Below are positions 32,726 to 44,315 of a stretch of DNA of 64,000 bases, piece by piece (positions within the stretch are counted from its first letter, which is position 1; every line of letters begins with the position of its first letter). Both the position numbers and the translations under genes were made by a program. The stretch is from Dama dama. Taxonomy: Eukaryota; Chordata; Mammalia; Artiodactyla; Cervidae. A model generated the notes under the pieces. The model saw nothing but the letters and a program-made list of their open reading frames with translations, was not told the origin of the DNA and did no database searches. The stretch lies in contig NC_083701.1 of assembly GCF_033118175.1 (NCBI RefSeq), positions 10,807,501-10,871,500 on the forward strand, read 5' to 3'.

Positions 32726-34721
32726 TATATATTTAGCTGTATCTATATTTTAAATTGTTTATAAAATTCTTATGCTATCATGTAATATTGTATTTTTTAA
32801 ATTCGTATAGGTTCATATCTACAGATTTAGCTCATTTTAGATAGAACATACCAAGATATATTTATCCTCTAACCTATTGAAACGTTATTGATACTTCATG
32901 ATCACCATTGAAAATATCTCTTTGGGTTTAGATCTCAAAACACACTTACTGGAATAGAGGGTATCTGCATTTTCAACTTTTTAAGATCTTGCCAAATGGC
33001 TCTCCAACAAATTTGGAATGGTTTATCTCTTACAAGCAGTGGTCTCTGTAATTCTTATTCAGTTCCTTAGTGAGAATTTTATCTTATTATTTTCACTAGT
33101 AGTTCCTTCATCATGAATAAGTTTGTGCAGCTTGTTATTGTTTATTGACCATTTTCGGTAAACTTCCAGGTCATATCTTTTGCCTGGTTTTCTATTAGGT
33201 GGTTTGCCTTTTTCTTACTAGGTTTGTAAAGGTTCCTTATAATTTCTAGGTACTAATTTGTGCCTGTTATGCAAATACAACATCCGCTTTATACCCATTA
33301 CCTTATTTAACCTTCATGGCAACAATCTGAGGAACACAGGCTCAGAGAGGTTCAACAATTACCTGGATGCACATGGCCAATAGGTGACAGATCTGGATTC
33401 AAACTCGGGTCTTTCTGGCTCAAAAGCCCATCTTTGTAAACACCGGATACAAGTCTCTCACATCAAGATGAAGAATCTCTCACCAAATGCCCAGGGTTCA
33501 AAGAAAGTCAAAATAGTTTCAAATTAGATTAAATGGTTAGTGGCAACAGACCTCCCATGGCCAAGCAGAAATCAGCACAAAAGAGGGCAAAAATATATAT
33601 GAACAAGGAAGGCCATTTTTGTGGTAAAAATAAAAATTACCTAAAACCTACTCACTCAAAGGAAATTTAAAAAGTATTAATGGAGCAAACCAGGGCTCTG
33701 GCGTCAGGTCCAGACTCTGCTGCATTAGAAAGTCCCTTCCCACCTCTGGACCGCAGGTTACTCATCAGCGAAGTGAAGTAATTGTACTCAATTGTGGGGC
33801 TGCATGAGACTCCGATGTGCCTGCACATGGTAGGTATTCAGCATCTGTTCACTCCTATCCCATCCTTCCTTTTCAGGAGAAAGGTTTAGCTCTGAATTCT
33901 GTTTTAAGGTCTTAAGGAAAAACTTACTGTTAAATTGTTAAGTAGGATTCTAAGAGTGCACATAATCCCAAGTTCATTGCTGCTTTTCTCAGCTTCCTGA
34001 CTCAAGGTTGATTGTCAGTTAGTCTTGTATTGATTCACACTCTATCAACAGAATTAAATTAATGAGAAATGGAAGAGTCCATTCAGCTTTCCCTCTCGGC
34101 CATGTTTATAAATCAACAGGTCAGTAGTCACTGTGGATCCATTTAGCAGTCATAATCTACTCATACAATTGGAATTTAACCAATCCATAGGAGCTCGCAT
34201 TGGTTTGGGGCATTTCTGCTGATTGTTCCTGGGGATTGGGTGCTTGGGAAAGTACAGAGAACCTAGCCAGGGCATCCTGGCTACATCCACACTGAGATGA
34301 CCCCAATACTCGGACTCTATCTGCTCATGAGGCCCCCTCCATGACAACCCCCTGTCTCCATGGATGACAGTGAGCGCAAAACAGGGGAGGTACCCTCACT
34401 GCCAATATCTTATCGGCCCCTAGAAATTCATCCTCCTCAGCACCCCCAGTAAGGAAGACTATATCGTGACACCTGCAAGTACAAGTTTAGGAGCCAAACC
34501 ACCTGTCTTCAAATCCCAGCACCTTCATCAGCCAGCTGTGTGATCTTGAGAAAATGAATTAAAAGCAACTTAACCTCTTTAAGCCTGATTTTCTCATCTG
34601 CGAAGTGGGGGTGATAATAGTTCCTATGTTGTAGGAATATACGAGAGATAAATTGTGATAGTGGAAACTTAGCTCAAGGTCTGGCATAGAATAAGCACTT
34701 GATGAATATAAATGATTATTA
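32726..34721. other. Intron with old L1-like and MIR fragments
   Basis: 32740-33250 looks like ancient antisense LINE sequence (low confidence). MIR-like blocks at 33280-33450, 33690-33850 and 34480-34720. No exon. Confidence 0.45.
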
Positions 34722-35149
34722 CAGTAAGTCCCCTACATACGAACAAGTTCCCTTCTGAGAGTGCATTCATAAGTTCAATTTGTTGGTAAGTCCAACAAAT
34801 AGATACCCAGCTAACACAATGGCTAAATAGTACTATACTGTAATAGGTTTGTAATACTTTTCAAGCAAATAATGCATAGAAAACAAACACAAAAAATAAA
34901 GAAAACATGTTTAATCTTACAGTACAGTACCAGCTACATCACCACTGCTTGTACTCTTGCTTCCAGACATCCTGGGCTTGAAATAAAGACCCTGTACTTC
35001 TGTATTCTATATGTTACTGGACAATAGAGGATGCCTGCATGTACAATGTAGCCAGACATGTGAACTAACTTGCATGATTGGACATATGAATGCATCTTTG
35101 CATCCTTGAAAGGTCATAGCTTGAAGATTTATGGGGAAAGGACTTACTG
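34722..35149. mobile_element. DNA transposon fossil with 10-bp terminal inverted repeats
   Basis: A 428-bp block bounded by CAGTAAGTCC and GGACTTACTG, exact inverted repeats. The inner sequence (AGTTCAATTTGTTGGTAAGT; ATCTTACAGTACAGTACC) resembles a widespread mammalian non-autonomous element whose name I cannot give with certainty. Confidence 0.72.
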
Positions 35150-35850
35150 TGTTAGACATGACCCTTTCTATAGCACAAATACTACTATTCTTAGAAATAT
35201 CCCTGCTTTCATCTCTGGACTGCTGTACCATACCTGATCTCCTAAGCCACCCTCTCAAGGCATCCTCCTCAAAGCCATCTGGTCAACTCATTATCTTTCT
35301 TAAAATCCTTAAGGGGTTCCTTGTTACCTCTAAGGAGAGGAAAGTTCAACTTGTTTGTCAAGAACTTCAAAACCCTCCCTGGAGTCCCATTGACTCCTCC
35401 GACCTTATCTCCTACAACTCCACAGGTCACTGTTTAGATCTCACATTCTAGCCATGGGAAACCATGTGCCATTGCCCACATGAGCCTCTGCACTTTCTTC
35501 CCCCTTGCCAACCCATCATGCTCAAGACCGCCTCCTCCATGAAGCCCTCTTTGATCATTCCTCATTTTCTAATCTATGCATATAATTTTTTATCATTGCA
35601 CTTATCATTACACTGATTGTAATCATTAATTTCCATATCTTCCTCCTCTGTTAGAATAGGAGCTTTTAAGGGCAAGGGCCATTACCCATGTTCATAATTT
35701 TTGGCACTTAGTGGAGTATCTGGCAGCAGATGTCCAATTAAATGCTTGTTGAATGAAATGAATGAGTGACTGATGGAAATAGTAGTTCATTTGGGATCAT
35801 ATTACACCACAAGTTCACAGTAAGCTAAGTTTCACCTGCCTACACCCTAT
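35150..35850. mobile_element. L2 LINE fragment
   Basis: 35180-35760 resembles an L2 3' part (CCTCCATGAAGCCCTCTTTG; AGGAGCTTTTAAGGGCAAGG; TTAAATGCTTGTTGAATGAA). Confidence 0.65.
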
Positions 35851-36062
35851 GATCTCCTGGGTGGCTCAGTAGTAAAGAATCTACCTACCAATGCAGGAGA
35901 CACAAGAGATGTGGGTTTGATCCTGTGGGTGGGAAGATCCCCTGGAGAAGGCATGGCAACCCACTCCAGTATTCTTGCCTGGGAAGTTTCATGAACAGAG
36001 GAGCCTGGCGGGCTACATTCCATAGGGTTGCAAAGAGTCACACACAACTGAGCAACTGAGCG
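35851..36062 (+). mobile_element. Bov-tA SINE
   Basis: A sense copy, CTCCTGGGTGGCTCAGTAGT...ACACAACTGAGCAACTGAG. Confidence 0.87.
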
Positions 36063-36198
36063 CTCATTCACGTGCTCGCAAACCAGGTGCTCCCCTTGCT
36101 GTCAGGAGAATTTGCTTCCGAACTTAAGTGTCATAACCATTGCTGTGGGCTTTGGTAGGTTCTGCAGATTCACAGATGAACAAGATACTGCAAGGAGT

Positions 36199-36414
36199 TT
36201 GCCTACTAAATCGCTTCAGTCGTGTCTGACTCTTTGCAACCTTATGGACTATAGCCCTCCAGGCTCCTCTCTCCATGGGATTCTCTAGGCAAGAATACTG
36301 GAGTGGGTTACCATGCCCTCCTCCAGGGGATCATCCTGACCCAGGAATTGAACCCACTGCCTCTTTCATCTCCTACATGGGCAGGCAGGTTCTTTACCAC
36401 TGAGCCATCTGGGA
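36199..36414 (-). mobile_element. Bov-tA SINE
   Basis: An antisense copy, TTGCCTACTAAATCGCTTCA...ACCACTGAGCCATCTGGG. Confidence 0.87.
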
Positions 36415-38575
36415 TAAGGAGCTTAGAAGCAAGTAATTATAAGTAAGTGCATGTTAGAAAGCCATGGGAGCTTACTGAAAAAGCATCATTGAGATGTGCA
36501 TTGATAGTCAGCCTTCATCATTCACTAGATTTGTGAATTAGAGTGTCTCATTTAACATCTGAGTCTCAGTTTCTGCTTTACTAGAATAGGGAGAATAATA
36601 TTTTAAGTGTTGCTGTGACAATTAAAGCAGGCAATGTACGCAAAGTGTTATTAGAGGTATGACATAAAATCAGTGCTAAGCAAATGCAGTCATTAGTATG
36701 GCAACAGAATAAAAGATAAATTCAAACTGGCTGGTTTATTTTGGGTTCCACAAGGGGAAATGGGAACTAATTGCAGCATTAAAATTTGGCATCAGATGCA
36801 CAATGGCTAATGCTCTGACTTGGTGCCTGAGATGTGAATTCTCATCCTGGGACACAAATCAGCTGGGTGACCTTGAGCAAGCATCTTATTCTTTCTGGGC
36901 TTAGTCTTCAACCAGTAATTAAAGGGCTTGCAAGGACCATCATATGATGTATGGCACACATAATATGGAATTGGATGGATACATTAAATTCACATTGTGT
37001 AGTATTTAATTACATAGAATTATTTTCGTAATACATACTAAGTGCAAAAATATGTTACAAAGCAGTCTGAACCCTCTGATTCTAAATTTGTAAACATAAA
37101 TATATTTTTGCATGAAGGAAAAGGAAATGACATTGAGCTGATTCCAAAATACTAATCATTGTTTTCTCTGGGTGATAGGCTGAAGAACAATTTTTATTTT
37201 TTTTAATTTGTGAATTTGTATTAGCTTCCGAATTCGCTACAACTAGTATGAGTACTCTGCAATGATTAATGCTCAAATTAAATATTAATTTTATGAGATA
37301 TCAGATAAGATGGTCTCTGAAGATTGTGGTAGCCCTGAGGATCACATTATTCTACATGTGTTTTCACTTAATTATGTCCTTTTCTATGAGCATAGGGTGA
37401 GGATACTATCAATTCAGTAATTTTGTTAATACAAATAAATTAGTTCAAAATCTCCTTGGTTTCATGTCTCTGCCACTTAATATCTGGCAAAGTATTAGAG
37501 TTTTGTACAAATTTCAGTCATTTGGCTCTCTTTGGAAGTTCTTCAAATAGTCATCGAAATTACAAAGAAAAAAAATCCTTTCAAATCACAGTTTTTTCTG
37601 GATGTTCTTTGGCCTGACTAACTTACTGGGCATATTCTGTAGTCTCTAGTTAGGCCATATTTTTTCCATTTGAAGTACATCCTGAAGACTTAACAACTGT
37701 TTATAATTTTCCTTTACTTTTTCCGAATGTGTTCTAGTCATCTCTCTATTTTTAGTCAACCACTACTTTCACAGTGATTCAAGATGTATTTACGTTTTCT
37801 CTTGAAGGTATGTTTTATGTGATAAGTTGCTGAGTTTTAAAAATTCTTCTGCATCAGAAAGGAGAGTATATCAGAAGTGCCAGTCAGGGCAGCAGTTCAG
37901 GCTATATTTATGAGGAGCTAAACATAGGACACGTCCCATTCAATCTATGCCATGTGAATGAGTGATTTTGTAAAATACCACCACTAGGAGCAAGTTGATG
38001 TACTTGTAGCTTTAAGGGATAAAGAGAGTACATGCCAAGCATGTATGTTGCCGAGATTTGGTCAATTATTTCTCGCAATTAAGGAGGTGAATGCAATTAG
38101 TGTCCTTCACAAGGCAACAAACTGAGGCTCAGAGGTATTAAGTAGCTTGTCCAAGGTCAAACCGTTGGTCAGTAGCAGAACTGAGATTGGAAGCTGGGTC
38201 TGCATGAGTACAAAGCTCGTGAATTGATTTTGTCAGGTGTCCACAAGCTTGAAAGGCCAGAGAATTGTGATGTGAAAAAAGGGTCGTGTTAGTATGTCCC
38301 TGTGCTCAGCACTATGGTGACTGTGACCAAATGAGTGAATGAACCTAGCCCCTAAAATTCTGGATGACAATACATGACCTATAGTCCAGCTGTAAGCTGT
38401 ACGGCTCTCCCAGATCTGAGCGCTGTCTCCTGCTGAGTCTGCGTGTGGCCTCAGACTGGAGGTATGGCATTTATTTATCCTCCCTGCACTACAGGCTTGT
38501 AAACCAGCTGCTAGCTAAGTAAGATCTATGCCTTATACCTATAGACTCCCCTCCCCCCTTTTCCTCCCAAACTCT
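36415..38575. other. Intron, AT-rich, with MIR fossils
   Basis: MIR-like text at 36500-36690, 36790-36960 and 38060-38230. 37000-37860 is AT-rich and looks unique. No exon. Confidence 0.5.
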
Positions 38576-38882
38576 TCAGTTCAGTTTAGTTCAGTCGCTC
38601 AGTCGTGTCCAACTCTTTGCGACCCCACGGACTGCAGCACACCAGGCCTCCCTGTCCATCACCAACTCCCGGAGCTTACCCAAACTCATGTCCATCGAGT
38701 TGGTGATGCCATCCAGCCATCTCATCCTCTGTCATCCCCTTCTCCCACCTTCAGTCTTTCCCAGCATCAGGGTCTTTTCTAATGAGTCAGATCTTCGCAT
38801 CAGGTGGCCAAGGTATTGGAGTTTCAGCTTCAGCATCAGTCCTTCCAATGAATATTCAGGACTGATCTCCTTTAGGATGGAC
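38576..38882 (-). mobile_element. BovB 3' fragment
   Basis: An antisense 5'-truncated copy from TCAGTTCAGTTTAGTTCAGT to CTTTAGGATGGACT. Confidence 0.88.
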
Positions 38883-39668
38883 TCTTATCAGCCTTTAGTA
38901 TTTGGCTCTTGAGTCTCGCCTGAATATCCAGCCTAGTTTACTTTCTCTTCCCTTATATTCCCATGGCAACCAGGGTGTATCTTTACTATGGGGTGTACCA
39001 TGTTATGAAATCATCTGTCTAGTTCTTTCCTATACTGAACTGTATTGAGGGCAAAGGCAAGGTATCTTCTTCAGTTCTGTATCCTAGCATGTGCCTGGTA
39101 CACAGTAGATGGTCAATAATTATGTGCATCATTGGGGCTACAGAAAAGAGATGTAATAATGAGTTTCATCTATTATTAGCATCTTATCTCCAAGGAAAAG
39201 CAATGGAACTAGGAATTCACGAATCTGCATCTTGTTGCAGCCAGGGTTCCTGGAGCCCTGGGTCCCCATGCGCACAGTATCTCCCCAAGAGAAAGCACAT
39301 TTCCATTCCCGAGTCTCCTTTCTGCCTGGAGAGCTGGACTGGGTCTGGCCCTGTGTAAGCTGGAAGGGTCTTTTAGTGTAAAGCTAGGTGAAAAGCTGGC
39401 CTTGGCAGCTGAGTTCATGCTGTCATTTCCCTGAGCCCCATGCTACTCCTGCTAGTCTCCAGGGAGAATAGAAAAGGGAAGGCTGGAGATGGCCTGGGTG
39501 CCGCCATGTTTGTGCCCATTCTGCTCTCTCTCTGAGCCCTGCATCTCATCTCTGATGGCCCCATTGTGTCCTTTAACACATAAGAGTCAAGTTACCTCTG
39601 AATGAGTTCTGAGTGTATGTGTGCTTGTGGTTGGGAAGCTATAAAACAAAGGAGTGATGTGATCTGGT
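38883..39668. other. Intron, nothing firmly recognised
   Basis: About 39030-39120 resembles an L2 3' end. The rest is unassigned. Confidence 0.45.
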
Positions 39669-39860
39669 TTTGTTGTTGTTCAGTCACTAAGTCATGTCCG
39701 ACTCTGTGACCCCAAGGACTGCAGCATGGCAGGTTCCTCTGTCCTTCACCATCTTCTGGAGTTTGCTCAAACTCATGTTCATTGAGTCAGTGATGCCATC
39801 AAACCACCTCATCTTCTGTTGCCCTCTTTTCTTCTTGCCCTCGATCTTTCTGGCTTTCAT
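39669..39860 (-). mobile_element. BovB 3' fragment
   Basis: An antisense copy starting TTGTTGTTGTTCAGTCACTA. Confidence 0.85.
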
Positions 39861-39971
39861 GGTATTAAAAAAACAAAACTCTAGCAGCCATGCAGAAAAG
39901 AGATTGTAAAGGAGAACAACATTGCCCAAAATTGCAATAAGATTTTTTATAAAAACCTAAGTGTTATTCTT

Positions 39972-40083
39972 CTCCTCCTGCCCCCAATCCCTCCCAGCAT
40001 CAGGGTCTTTTCCAATGCTGCAATTGATGGGGTCGCGAAGAGTCAGACATGACTGAGCGACTGAACTGAACTGAACTGAACTG
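39972..40083 (+). mobile_element. Twin-primed BovB/Bov-A2 insertion (5' part inverted)
   Basis: 39972-40017 is the element in antisense (reverse complement of the part seen at 15607-15650). 40018-40083 is the 3' end in sense, with (ACTGA)n tail. The whole is flanked by the perfect 13-bp repeat AAGTGTTATTCTT (39959-39971 and 40084-40096). Inversion plus internal deletion inside one target duplication is the mark of twin priming. Confidence 0.9.
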
Positions 40084-40096
40084 AAGTGTTATTCTT

Positions 40097-40537
40097 AGAG
40101 CACTTACAACAGGTGCTGCCACATAGCAAGTCCAATGTGCCTGTCTCTTAAAGAGGACAACATGGAAGAAAGAGAATGTCTGTCTTCATATGGACCTTTG
40201 TGACAATAAAGTGTAAGAGTTCCTTGAAATTTAAAAAAAGCTTTTTGCAATAGAAGACATCATTATTAATGAGAATGCATTGTCTAGATGCTAGATTCTG
40301 GAGTCTTCCACCAGGTATGACCTACATGACCTTGTAGCCCTGGGGGTCAACTGGTTTCCGATTAGCCTATGTGGAGGCCTTCAGAGACCCCTATCATATA
40401 GTGGGAGCTCAGAAAACAACTGCTCCTTTCTTTTTATCCCACTCCACTCTGAATCTCAGTTTCATAATGGGTTTCCTTGAAGTCCCTTCATAGTTGTCAA
40501 TAACCACGCCACTATTTGCATTTTTTTCTCCTGGCAG
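40097..40537. other. Intron 5' of exon 40538
   Basis: Unassigned sequence ending in a T-rich tract and acceptor. No repeat named with confidence. Confidence 0.5.
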
Positions 40538-40616
40538 AGATTTCCTGGGGACCAAGGAAGCATCACTACTGCTAATGGCCATGTTCCTTCTCGCTGTGTT
40601 CTACCATGGACAGCAG
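40538..40616 (+). CDS. ADCY8: ADCY8 internal exon: last membrane helix
   Basis: This is a 79-nt exon between the acceptor TTTTTTTCTCCTGGCAG and the donor GTAATC. The first base completes the split Glu codon, giving ...GE-DFLGTKEA. It then encodes the hydrophobic stretch SLLLMAMFLLAVFYHG, the twelfth helix, and ends QQ in phase 0 where the chain enters the cytosol. A CHR-type SINE lies about 130 nt downstream (40746-40918). The small size and split codon make it invisible to ORF scanning; it is supported by phase agreement with both neighbours and by the ADCY8 sequence. Confidence 0.94.
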
Positions 40617-40745
40617 GTAATCTGACGTTTTCCTCTGACTGCCTGTGATTACCTGGTATTTCCTGCTGCCATAAAATTGGCCTGGGGGGCCACCACTCAT
40701 CTCTGTGGTAAATGACTTAGTAACTTGCAGCAAGTAGCGATTCTT

Positions 40746-40918
40746 CTTTTTCTTCTTCTTTTATTTTCTTTTGTTTCTTTCCTTTCCCCCCACCCCCGCC
40801 CCCCTCTTGGCGGAGCCATGCATGACTTGTGGGATCTTAGCTTCTTGACCAGGGTTTGAACGTAGGCCCCGGTAGTTAAAAGCACTGAGTCCTAACCACT
40901 GGACAGCCAGGGAATTCC
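40746..40918 (-). mobile_element. CHR-type SINE next to an ADCY8 exon
   Basis: An antisense copy with pyrimidine-rich tail (40746-40800). Flanking 18-bp repeats with two differences (40728-40745 and 40919-40936). It starts about 130 nt after a donor site. Confidence 0.85.
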
Positions 40919-41143
40919 CAGCAAGTTGTGATTCTTAACAAAGCAATTCCTAGTATGGAACACTTAATAAAAAACTAAGATGGAGATGATTTGGAGAGCA
41001 ATATGGTTTTCATTCCTTTTAGGTGTATCTCTTTCAGTGAAAGTATTATAAGGAAAAAAAAAAAAGAGCTTTCAATTTCTGGCTAAGGCCAACTGGGATC
41101 TCTCCCAGTTCTGTTGCCTGGATAAAACTATTACTATGGAAGT

Positions 41144-41350
41144 CGACCTGGTGGGACAGTGGCAAAGATTCTTCCTGTCAGTGTAGAAGACACAGGTTCA
41201 ATCCCTGGATCAGGAAGATCCCCTAGGGAAGGAAATGGCAACCCACTCAAGTATTCTTGCCTGGGAGATCCCATGGATAGAGGAGTCTGGCGGGCTACAG
41301 TCCATGGGGTCGCAAAGGGTCCGACACAACCTAGCAACTAAACAGTAACA
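41144..41350 (+). mobile_element. Bov-tA SINE
   Basis: A sense copy, GACCTGGTGGGACAGTGGCA...CACAACCTAGCAACTAAAC. ATGGAAGT flanks both sides. Confidence 0.87.
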
Positions 41351-41552
41351 ATGGAAGTTGTGTAAATAAGGTAAACATTCAGGTTTGGGGATTTTGTGTT
41401 TTGGCTTTTTTTTTTTTTTAATTTTCTATTGGAGTATGGTTGAGTTAAAATGTTATGTTAGTTTCAGATGTACAGCAAAGTGATTCAGTTATACATATCT
41501 CTCTCTTCTTTTTCAAAATCTTTTCCCATTTAGGTTATTATACAGTATTGAG

Positions 41553-41761
41553 TTCAGATAGTAAAGAATGTGCCTGCAACTCAGGAGACACAGGTTTAAT
41601 CCCTGGGTTGGAAAGATCCTCCGGAGAAGGAAATGGCAACCCACTCCAATATTCTTGCCTGAAGAATCCCATGGAGAGAGGAGTCTGGTAGGCTACAGTC
41701 CACAGGATCGCAAAGAATCAGACATGGCTGAGCAACTAACACACACGCACAACATGCACAG
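41553..41761 (+). mobile_element. Bov-tA SINE inside L1
   Basis: A sense copy. Flanks AGTATTGAG (41544-41552) and AGTATGGAG (41762-41770) differ at one base. Confidence 0.85.
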
Positions 41762-41795
41762 AGTATGGAGCAAAGTTCTCTGTGCTGTACAATTG

Positions 41796-41915
41796 TTGTT
41801 TGTTTGCTAAGTCATGTCTGACCTTTTTGCAATTCCATGGACTGTATAGCCAGCCAGGCTCCCCTGTCCACAGACTTTTCCAGGCAAGGATACTGCAGTG
41901 GGTTGCCATTTCCTT
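41796..41915 (-). mobile_element. Partial Bov-tA SINE inside L1
   Basis: Antisense, TTGTTTGTTTGCTAAGTCAT...GGGTTGCCATTTCCTTC; the head is missing. Confidence 0.82.
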
Positions 41916-41961
41916 CTTCCTTGTTGGTTACCTATTTTAAATATAGGTATGTGTACATGTC

Positions 41962-42176
41962 ATCTGGGTGGTAAAGAACCCACTTGCCAATGCAGGAGAC
42001 ATAAGAGACGTGTGTTCGATTTCTGGGTCGGGAAGATCCCCTGGAGGAAGGTATGGCAACTGACTCCAGTATTCTTGCCTGGAGAATCCCATGGACAAAG
42101 GAGCCTGGAAAACTACAGTCCATAGAGTCACACAGAGTAGGATATGACTGAAACAAGTTAGCATGCACGCACACAG
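41962..42176 (+). mobile_element. Bov-tA SINE inside L1
   Basis: A sense copy flanked by the perfect 9-bp repeat GTACATGTC (41953-41961 and 42177-42185). Confidence 0.88.
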
Positions 42177-42200
42177 GTACATGTCTATTCCAAACTCCCA

Positions 42201-43002
42201 ATCGGGCTTGAGGACCATCCTAACCAAGGTTCCAATCCCACCCTGCCTCCAAGAAGTTTGTGGCCTTCTCCCTGACTCTCTGCTTCCTCTTCTTTACAAT
42301 AAGATAGTAATTCCTGACTAGGGCTGTTTTGAAGAATCATTTGAGATGATTGTATGTAGCATTTTGAGTGCTGCCTTTCAGAGATAGAGGAGGCACTTCA
42401 TCATTGATTTGTCCTGAGTAGATAAAGTGCCTAGAGTATTGATGCCACTTCCCCATCTGCCAGGATCTGGGGCGGGCACCATGGATAGCCTCATACAAAA
42501 CCCTGTCCCTAGCCCCAAGGCTTCCTGTCTCCTGGAGGAGAGTGGACCCTAAATAATGCAATGTGGGATGTGCTATGAGTGAACCAGCCTTGTCCAAGGA
42601 CCACAAGAGTCAGAGAAGCAGAAATTATTCTGCATGGAGCATCATACCAGACCTCACCCAAGAGATGTCACCTGTTCTCCACAACCAGTAAGATTTCTCC
42701 ATGCGGATGCAGGCCATGAATGCAGCAACACTCATCACTTTCTGCTAGAGCCAGGCCCTGTCTGCTTCACTGCTGTGCTCTGGATCTCAGCCTGTCTCTC
42801 TGTGCGTGTACTTCAAAAAAAAAAAAAAAGTAACCAGGAAAGGAAAAAAACAAGACTATCAGCCAGAGTAGAAATAGAAACATACCACTGAGAAATCACC
42901 ATGGAGACAGGGAGGTAACGAATCCTGAGAAACCAGGGATGAAACAGCCAAAAACCCCAGGAAGCTAGAGATACATACATAAAGTTATTTGTAATAAAGC
43001 GG
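42201..43002. other. Intron, unassigned, partly MIR-like
   Basis: 42230-42430 resembles a MIR. An A-run lies at 42816-42829. No gene. Confidence 0.45.
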
Positions 43003-43014
43003 GATGGTAACATG

Positions 43015-43208
43015 TTGTTTAGTCATGAAGTCATGTCTGATTCTTTTGTGACCCTGTGGGCTATAGCCCACCAGGCTCCTCTGTCCACGGATTTCCTGGG
43101 CAAGAAAACTGGAGTAGTAGGTTGCCAGGGGATCTTCCCAACCCAGCAATTGAAATTGCGTCCCCTGCTTGGCAGGTGTATTCTTCACCACTGAACCACC
43201 TGGAAGCC
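43015..43208 (-). mobile_element. Bov-tA SINE
   Basis: An antisense copy. Flanks GATGGTAACATG (43003-43014) and GATGGTAAAATG (43209-43220). Confidence 0.9.
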
Positions 43209-43220
43209 GATGGTAAAATG

Positions 43221-44127
43221 TACTCAGGGGGACAAAATAAATAAAACTAAACTTGGCAATCGAAGAAAAGGAGGCAAGAGTTAGCATGTATCGGCCTCCT
43301 ACTATGTGTCTAGCACTTCACCTGTATTATCGAATCATCTCAACAACCTGAATGGTCGTTATGATGGATCCTGTTTTACAGATGAAGGAAGTCAGGCTAC
43401 TGAGCTAGAAAGTGAGAAAAGTATAATTCAACCCCAGATCTGTCTCCAGAGCCCACCTTTCCACTTTCTCAATCGGGGGAAAAACAAAAGGCACTGTCTG
43501 TGTATCTTCACGACACCAAGGGCATTCAATCCTGCAATATGACCTCAACTTGCCCTTCAGTTTCAGCTGAAACGCTAAGCCGAAGGTCAAAGTCTTGCCA
43601 TTGGCAGAATCCCCCTACTTAGGTCTTTCTGGTTTTCTGTGAGAGCTGGGATCATGTCCTCCACATCCTGATGGCTTCTAGTCACAGGGGAGAAATTCTT
43701 CATCTGACATGCAAATGACAAGCCATTTGAGGGCTGTGAAGACAGAATCAGACAAGGCAATCCTATAGAAAAGTGTACGTATTCTCCATCACACGGGTTT
43801 TAAACTGACAACTGAGAAATTCTCAGAGAATTCTCTTATGCTAAGAGAGCATAAGTTCAGAATGGGGAGGGAGTCCTCATTCTAAAATAGGAAAGCTGTT
43901 TCTACCTTCCCTGTCACCTTAAGGATTACTCTGTGCCTGTTAGTGCCTCCGCAAAGCCCTTCTGAAATTCTGATTCAGTTTACTCTCTTTTCCATTTATC
44001 CTGCAAAACCAGATAACCTCATCTCATGAAGAATATGAATAAAGAGCAAGTAAGTGAATAGTGAGGGCCTGAGTACTTAAATGATATCTGATTATTTTCT
44101 TTTTTATTTTTAACCTTCAAAAGGTTT
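43221..44127. other. Intron with MIR
   Basis: 43280-43510 resembles a MIR (CCTCCTACTATGTGTCTAGC; GTTTTACAGATGAAGGAAGT). The rest is unassigned. Confidence 0.5.
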
Positions 44128-44315
44128 TTTAAGAGATTTTTTTTATGTGGATCATTTTTAAAGGCTTTATTGAATTTGCTACAATATTGTTTCTGTTTCA
44201 CGCTTTGGTTTTTTTGACTGCAAGTCATGTGGGATGTTAGTTCTCGGACCAGGGATTAAACCTGCCCCCCTTGCATTGGAAAGCAGTCTTAACCAGTGGA
44301 CCGCCAGGGAAGCCC
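44128..44315 (-). mobile_element. CHR-type SINE
   Basis: An antisense copy with T-rich tail and ...CAGTGGACCGCCAGGGAAGCCC at the head end. TCAAAAGG lies on both sides. Confidence 0.85.

Larger units (their letters stand above)
41420..42200 (-). mobile_element. L1 3' UTR, antisense, cut by three SINEs
   Basis: The pieces are 41420-41552 (ATTGGAGTATGGTTGAGTTA; GTACAGCAAAGTGATTCAGT), 41762-41792 (AGCAAAGTTCTCTGTGCTGT), about 41917-41961 (TTGTTGGTTACCTATTTTAA) and 42177-42200 (CCAAACTCCCAATCGG). They follow one another in L1 order across the inserted SINEs. Confidence 0.82.
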
